Shown piece by piece: positions 11,201 to 13,870 of a DNA stretch of 13,870 bases; the first letter of the stretch is position 1; every line of letters begins with the position of its first letter. A model generated the notes under the pieces. That model was not told the DNA's origin, searched no databases, and worked only from the letters and a program-made list of their open reading frames with translations. Origin of the DNA: Opitutales bacterium (GTDB lineage: Bacteria > Verrucomicrobiota > Verrucomicrobiia > Opitutales > Intestinicryptomonadaceae); the NCBI GenBank assembly GCA_021641325.1, contig JAJXPD010000017.1, positions 1 to 13,870 on the forward strand, in the 5' to 3' direction. A program made the translations under genes and the position numbers.

Positions 11201-13870
11201 TCTTTTAGTTTCATGGAGATTAGGCGGGTGACGCCGCGCTCCTGCATGGTGACGCCGAAGATTGTCTGCGCCGCCGACATCGTCCTTTTGTTGTGCGAGA
11301 TTACAAGGAACTGCGAGTAGTGGGTAAACTCTTTGAGCAGGTCGGTGTAGCGCCCGATGTTGGCGTCGTCGAGGGGCGCGTCAAGCTCGTCGAGCACGCA
11401 GAACGGGCTTGGCTTTACCATGTAGATTGCAAAGAGGAGGGAGACCGCAGTCATCGTCCTCTGCCCGCCCGAAAGCAGCGACAGGCTTTTGAGAACCGTT
11501 CCTGGGGGACGCGCGACGATTTCGATGCCGCTGTCGAGCACGTCTTCGGTCTCGACCAGTTTGAGGTCGGCAGTGCCGCCGCCGAAGATTTTCTGGAAAG
11601 TGAACTGGAAATTCTTTTTGATTTGCTCGAAAGTGTCGGCAAAAAGCTTTTGGCTTGTGGCGTTGATTTCGTCGATGTCGGCGACGAGCGCGTTTTTCGA
11701 CGTCCAGAGGTCGTCGGTTTGCTTTTTGAGGAAGTCGTAGCGTTCTTTCAGCTCGGCGTATTCCTCGATTGCCACGAGGTTTACCGCGCCCATGGCGTTT
11801 ATGCGCTCGCGCAGCTCGCGCACTTCGTCGTCAATTTTGGAGAAGTCGGTGTTGTCCATTTCGGCGAGGTCGGCTTCGGTGGGTTCGCCGCGCTCGCGCT
11901 TGGGCTTGGGGGCGACTTCGCCTTCCTCCAATTCTTCGAGCTTTATTTTAGACTCGAATTCTTCGTCCGACTTCCAAAGCTCCGACTTCCAGTCTACCGA
12001 CGCTATTTCCGTCTCGTACTCGTTGAGCACGCGCTCCGCCACATAGTCGAGCTTTGCGCGAAGCTTTGCCACGCGGACGTCGCATTCGTTTTTCGCGGCG
12101 TTGTTGCGCATTTGCGCTTCGCGGTCGCCCGTGAGCGACGCCTCGAACGCGGCGATTTTGTTTTCGCATTCGGAAAATTTCACGCGCCCCGCCTCTATCG
12201 TTTCGAGCTGCTCGCGGAGGGTTTCGGCGAGGGTTTCGGCTCGGCGTTTTTCGGAGGCTGTTTCGTCGTCGAACTTCGCGATTTGCTCGGAAAGCGAGCG
12301 CGACTCCGCCGAGCGTTTTTCTATCAAAATCCTTGTCTCGTTCTGCTGTTCGGCGGTCGCCGCCAGCCCGCGTTCGAGGCTTTCGAGGCGCGAGCGTTTC
12401 TGCGCCAGCTCGAGGCGCGTTTCGGAAACGACCGCGTATTTTTGGTCTTTGCTTTCGCGCAGTTCGGCGATTTCGCGCTCCTTTTGCTCTGTGAGGTTGC
12501 GGGCGTTTTCTATTGTCTGCTCCGCCTCCGCGAGAGCCTTTGTCGCGGAGTCGAGCTTGTCCTGCGCCTCGAAGCGCGAGTTTTCCATCTCCGCCAGCGA
12601 CGCCGACTTTTTCTCAATCTCCGCCTTTTTCTCCGCCAGCGACGCCGCAACCCCCGCCGTCTGTCCGTTTATCGACGCGATTTCGCGCTTGATTTCGGCG
12701 GCTGCGTTTTTGCGGTTTTCAATCTCGCGCTCGGCGGCGTCGAGCTGCGCGTTGATTTCCATTGCGCCCTCGGTGAGCGAGGTGAGGGCGGCGTTTTCGG
12801 ATTCTATTTCGGCTTTCAGGCGTTTGATTTCCTGATTCCTCAAAATGAAGCTGCTTTCGGTGTCGCGCTTTTCGCCGCTGGCGGCGTAGACGATTCCGCG
12901 GGCGTCGAGCATGCTGCCGTCGCGGGCGACGGCGGCCACGAATTTGAAGTCGGGCGACGCCGCCGCAAACGCCGCAAAGTCGGCTATGTTTTCGCAGAAA
13001 TAGCAGCCCGCAACGAGGTTTGCCGCAAAGCGTTTAAGGTCTTCCCTGTCTGTTTTGACGACGTCCGCGCCCCTGCGGATTCCGTCGGGCAGCGGCGTCT
13101 GCGACTCCCCGAAGTTCGACTGCGGAATCTGAATGCAGGCGTTGCCGAGGTTTCTTTCGCGCAGAAGCGAGAGCGTCTGGGCGAGCTTGGAGGAGTCCTC
13201 CAAAACGACGGCGTCGAGCGCGCTTCCGAGGAGCGTTTCGAACGCGGAAGTCCAGCCGTCGGCGACCTCCACGTTTTGGCTTACGATTTTCACGTTCGAC
13301 GGGTCGATGCACTCCGAAAGACGCCCCTTGACAATCGCCTTGACGCCCTCCGAGAAGCCCTCCATGCGCGACTGGAAATCGTTGAGAAGCCCGAGCCTTG
13401 CGCTTTTGCTCGCAAGCTGTCTGTCGAGCTGCTGGATTTCCGCCTGTCTGTTTCGGTACTGGGCGCGCAGTTCCTCCGAACGGGCTTGGGCGTCGGTAGT
13501 GTCCGCCTCGGCGTTGCCGAGCCTTTCGTTTGCGTTTTCGAGGGCGGCGTCAAGCTCGTTTTTGCGGTTTTCGAGAGCCGCGCTTTCCTCTTTCAGCTGG
13601 AAGACGGAGTCCGACACCGCCGCGTGGCGCACTTGGTACGACTTCAAATCGACTTCGAGCGTCGTGCAGTTCGCCCTGAGGCGCGTAATGGAGCTTTCGC
13701 CCATGAGGGCGTCGCGCTTTGCCTTCGAGAGTTCCTCCTCCGCGGCGCGGAGCATGCTTTCCGTTTCGGCAAGTTCCTCGCTCTGCCTGCGGAAAACTTC
13801 GTCGTCGGCGGACACCAAGTTCAGCTGCATTTGCTTTACTTCGGCGTCGCCTTTTGCCCTGCCTTCGAGA
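11191..13870 (-). CDS. smc: Chromosome segregation/condensin ATPase SMC, N-terminus beyond the window
   Basis: About 892 residues are visible; the frame is open to the right edge, so the Walker A head half and part of the first coiled coil (roughly 300 residues by family length) are missing. Visible order: the end of the first coiled coil (13870 to about 13400), the hinge domain (about 13383-12828, beginning LNDFQSRMEGFSEGVKAIV), and a long second coiled coil rich in Glu/Ala/Lys. Then come the linker AIEEYAELKERYDFL, the ABC signature LSGGQ (11461-11475), Walker B FCVLDELDAPLDD with catalytic Glu (around 11380-11406), and the H-loop ISHNKRT. SMC dimers with ScpA/ScpB extrude DNA loops and separate replicated origins. 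No scp genes are in view. The C-terminus LKDAG and stop lie inside the last hairpin of the array. Confidence 0.95.
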   Translation of the reverse strand, partial: LEGRAKGDAEVKQMQLNLVSADDEVFRRQSEELAETESMLRAAEEELSKAKRDALMGESSITRLRANCTTLEVDLKSYQVRHAAVSDSVFQLKEESAALENRKNELDAALENANERLGNAEADTTDAQARSEELRAQYRNRQAEIQQLDRQLASKSARLGLLNDFQSRMEGFSEGVKAIVKGRLSECIDPSNVKIVSQNVEVADGWTSAFETLLGSALDAVVLEDSSKLAQTLSLLRERNLGNACIQIPQSNFGESQTPLPDGIRRGADVVKTDREDLKRFAANLVAGCYFCENIADFAAFAAASPDFKFVAAVARDGSMLDARGIVYAASGEKRDTESSFILRNQEIKRLKAEIESENAALTSLTEGAMEINAQLDAAEREIENRKNAAAEIKREIASINGQTAGVAASLAEKKAEIEKKSASLAEMENSRFEAQDKLDSATKALAEAEQTIENARNLTEQKEREIAELRESKDQKYAVVSETRLELAQKRSRLESLERGLAATAEQQNETRILIEKRSAESRSLSEQIAKFDDETASEKRRAETLAETLREQLETIEAGRVKFSECENKIAAFEASLTGDREAQMRNNAAKNECDVRVAKLRAKLDYVAERVLNEYETEIASVDWKSELWKSDEEFESKIKLEELEEGEVAPKPKRERGEPTEADLAEMDNTDFSKIDDEVRELRERINAMGAVNLVAIEEYAELKERYDFLKKQTDDLWTSKNALVADIDEINATSQKLFADTFEQIKKNFQFTFQKIFGGGTADLKLVETEDVLDSGIEIVARPPGTVLKSLSLLSGGQRTMTAVSLLFAIYMVKPSPFCVLDELDAPLDDANIGRYTDLLKEFTHYSQFLVISHNKRTMSAAQTIFGVTMQERGVTRLISMKLKDAG

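Overview
The window is a dense bacterial chromosomal stretch, GC-rich by eye, with no mobile-element genes, tRNA, rRNA or CRISPR array. Gene content (methylmalonyl-CoA mutase small subunit, a secreted DUF6259-type glycoside-hydrolase-like protein, a TonB-like protein with a long disordered linker, a cysteine-poor bL32, PlsX, FabH, SMC) fits a Gram-negative, probably anaerobic, carbohydrate-using bacterium. Verrucomicrobiota (an Opitutae-like gut lineage) is my best guess, but it rests on general resemblance and not on a search.

Left part, minus strand (1-3468): the N-terminal 378 residues of MutA run off the left edge. It has its own good sigma-70-type promoter and a leader with three consecutive hairpins. 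Upstream of it lies a gene for a secreted TIM-barrel protein, ending in an intrinsic terminator that sits almost directly against the mutA promoter.

Centre, plus strand (3617-8061): five genes with gaps of 9 nt or less, or an ATGA overlap, form an apparent operon: Maf nucleotide pyrophosphatase, TonB/TolA-like protein, RluA-family pseudouridine synthase, DUF1189-like membrane protein and EamA-family permease. The order mixes housekeeping and envelope functions. No ExbB/ExbD partner is in view.

Right part, minus strand (8163-13870): smc (5' end beyond the window), rpmF, plsX and fabH. The order rpmF-plsX-fabH is a widely conserved link between ribosome and phospholipid/fatty-acid synthesis. 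rpmF is only 59 codons. It has its own promoter, Shine-Dalgarno and terminator.

The most unusual stretch is 10935-11200, between smc and rpmF. It holds at least ten consecutive short hairpins (5-8 bp stems, 3-4 nt loops, centres mostly about 20-30 nt apart). Every stem has a different sequence but the same architecture, and the last hairpin swallows the smc stop codon. None carries a U-tract, so they are not ordinary terminators. This is the best candidate for an undescribed element here.
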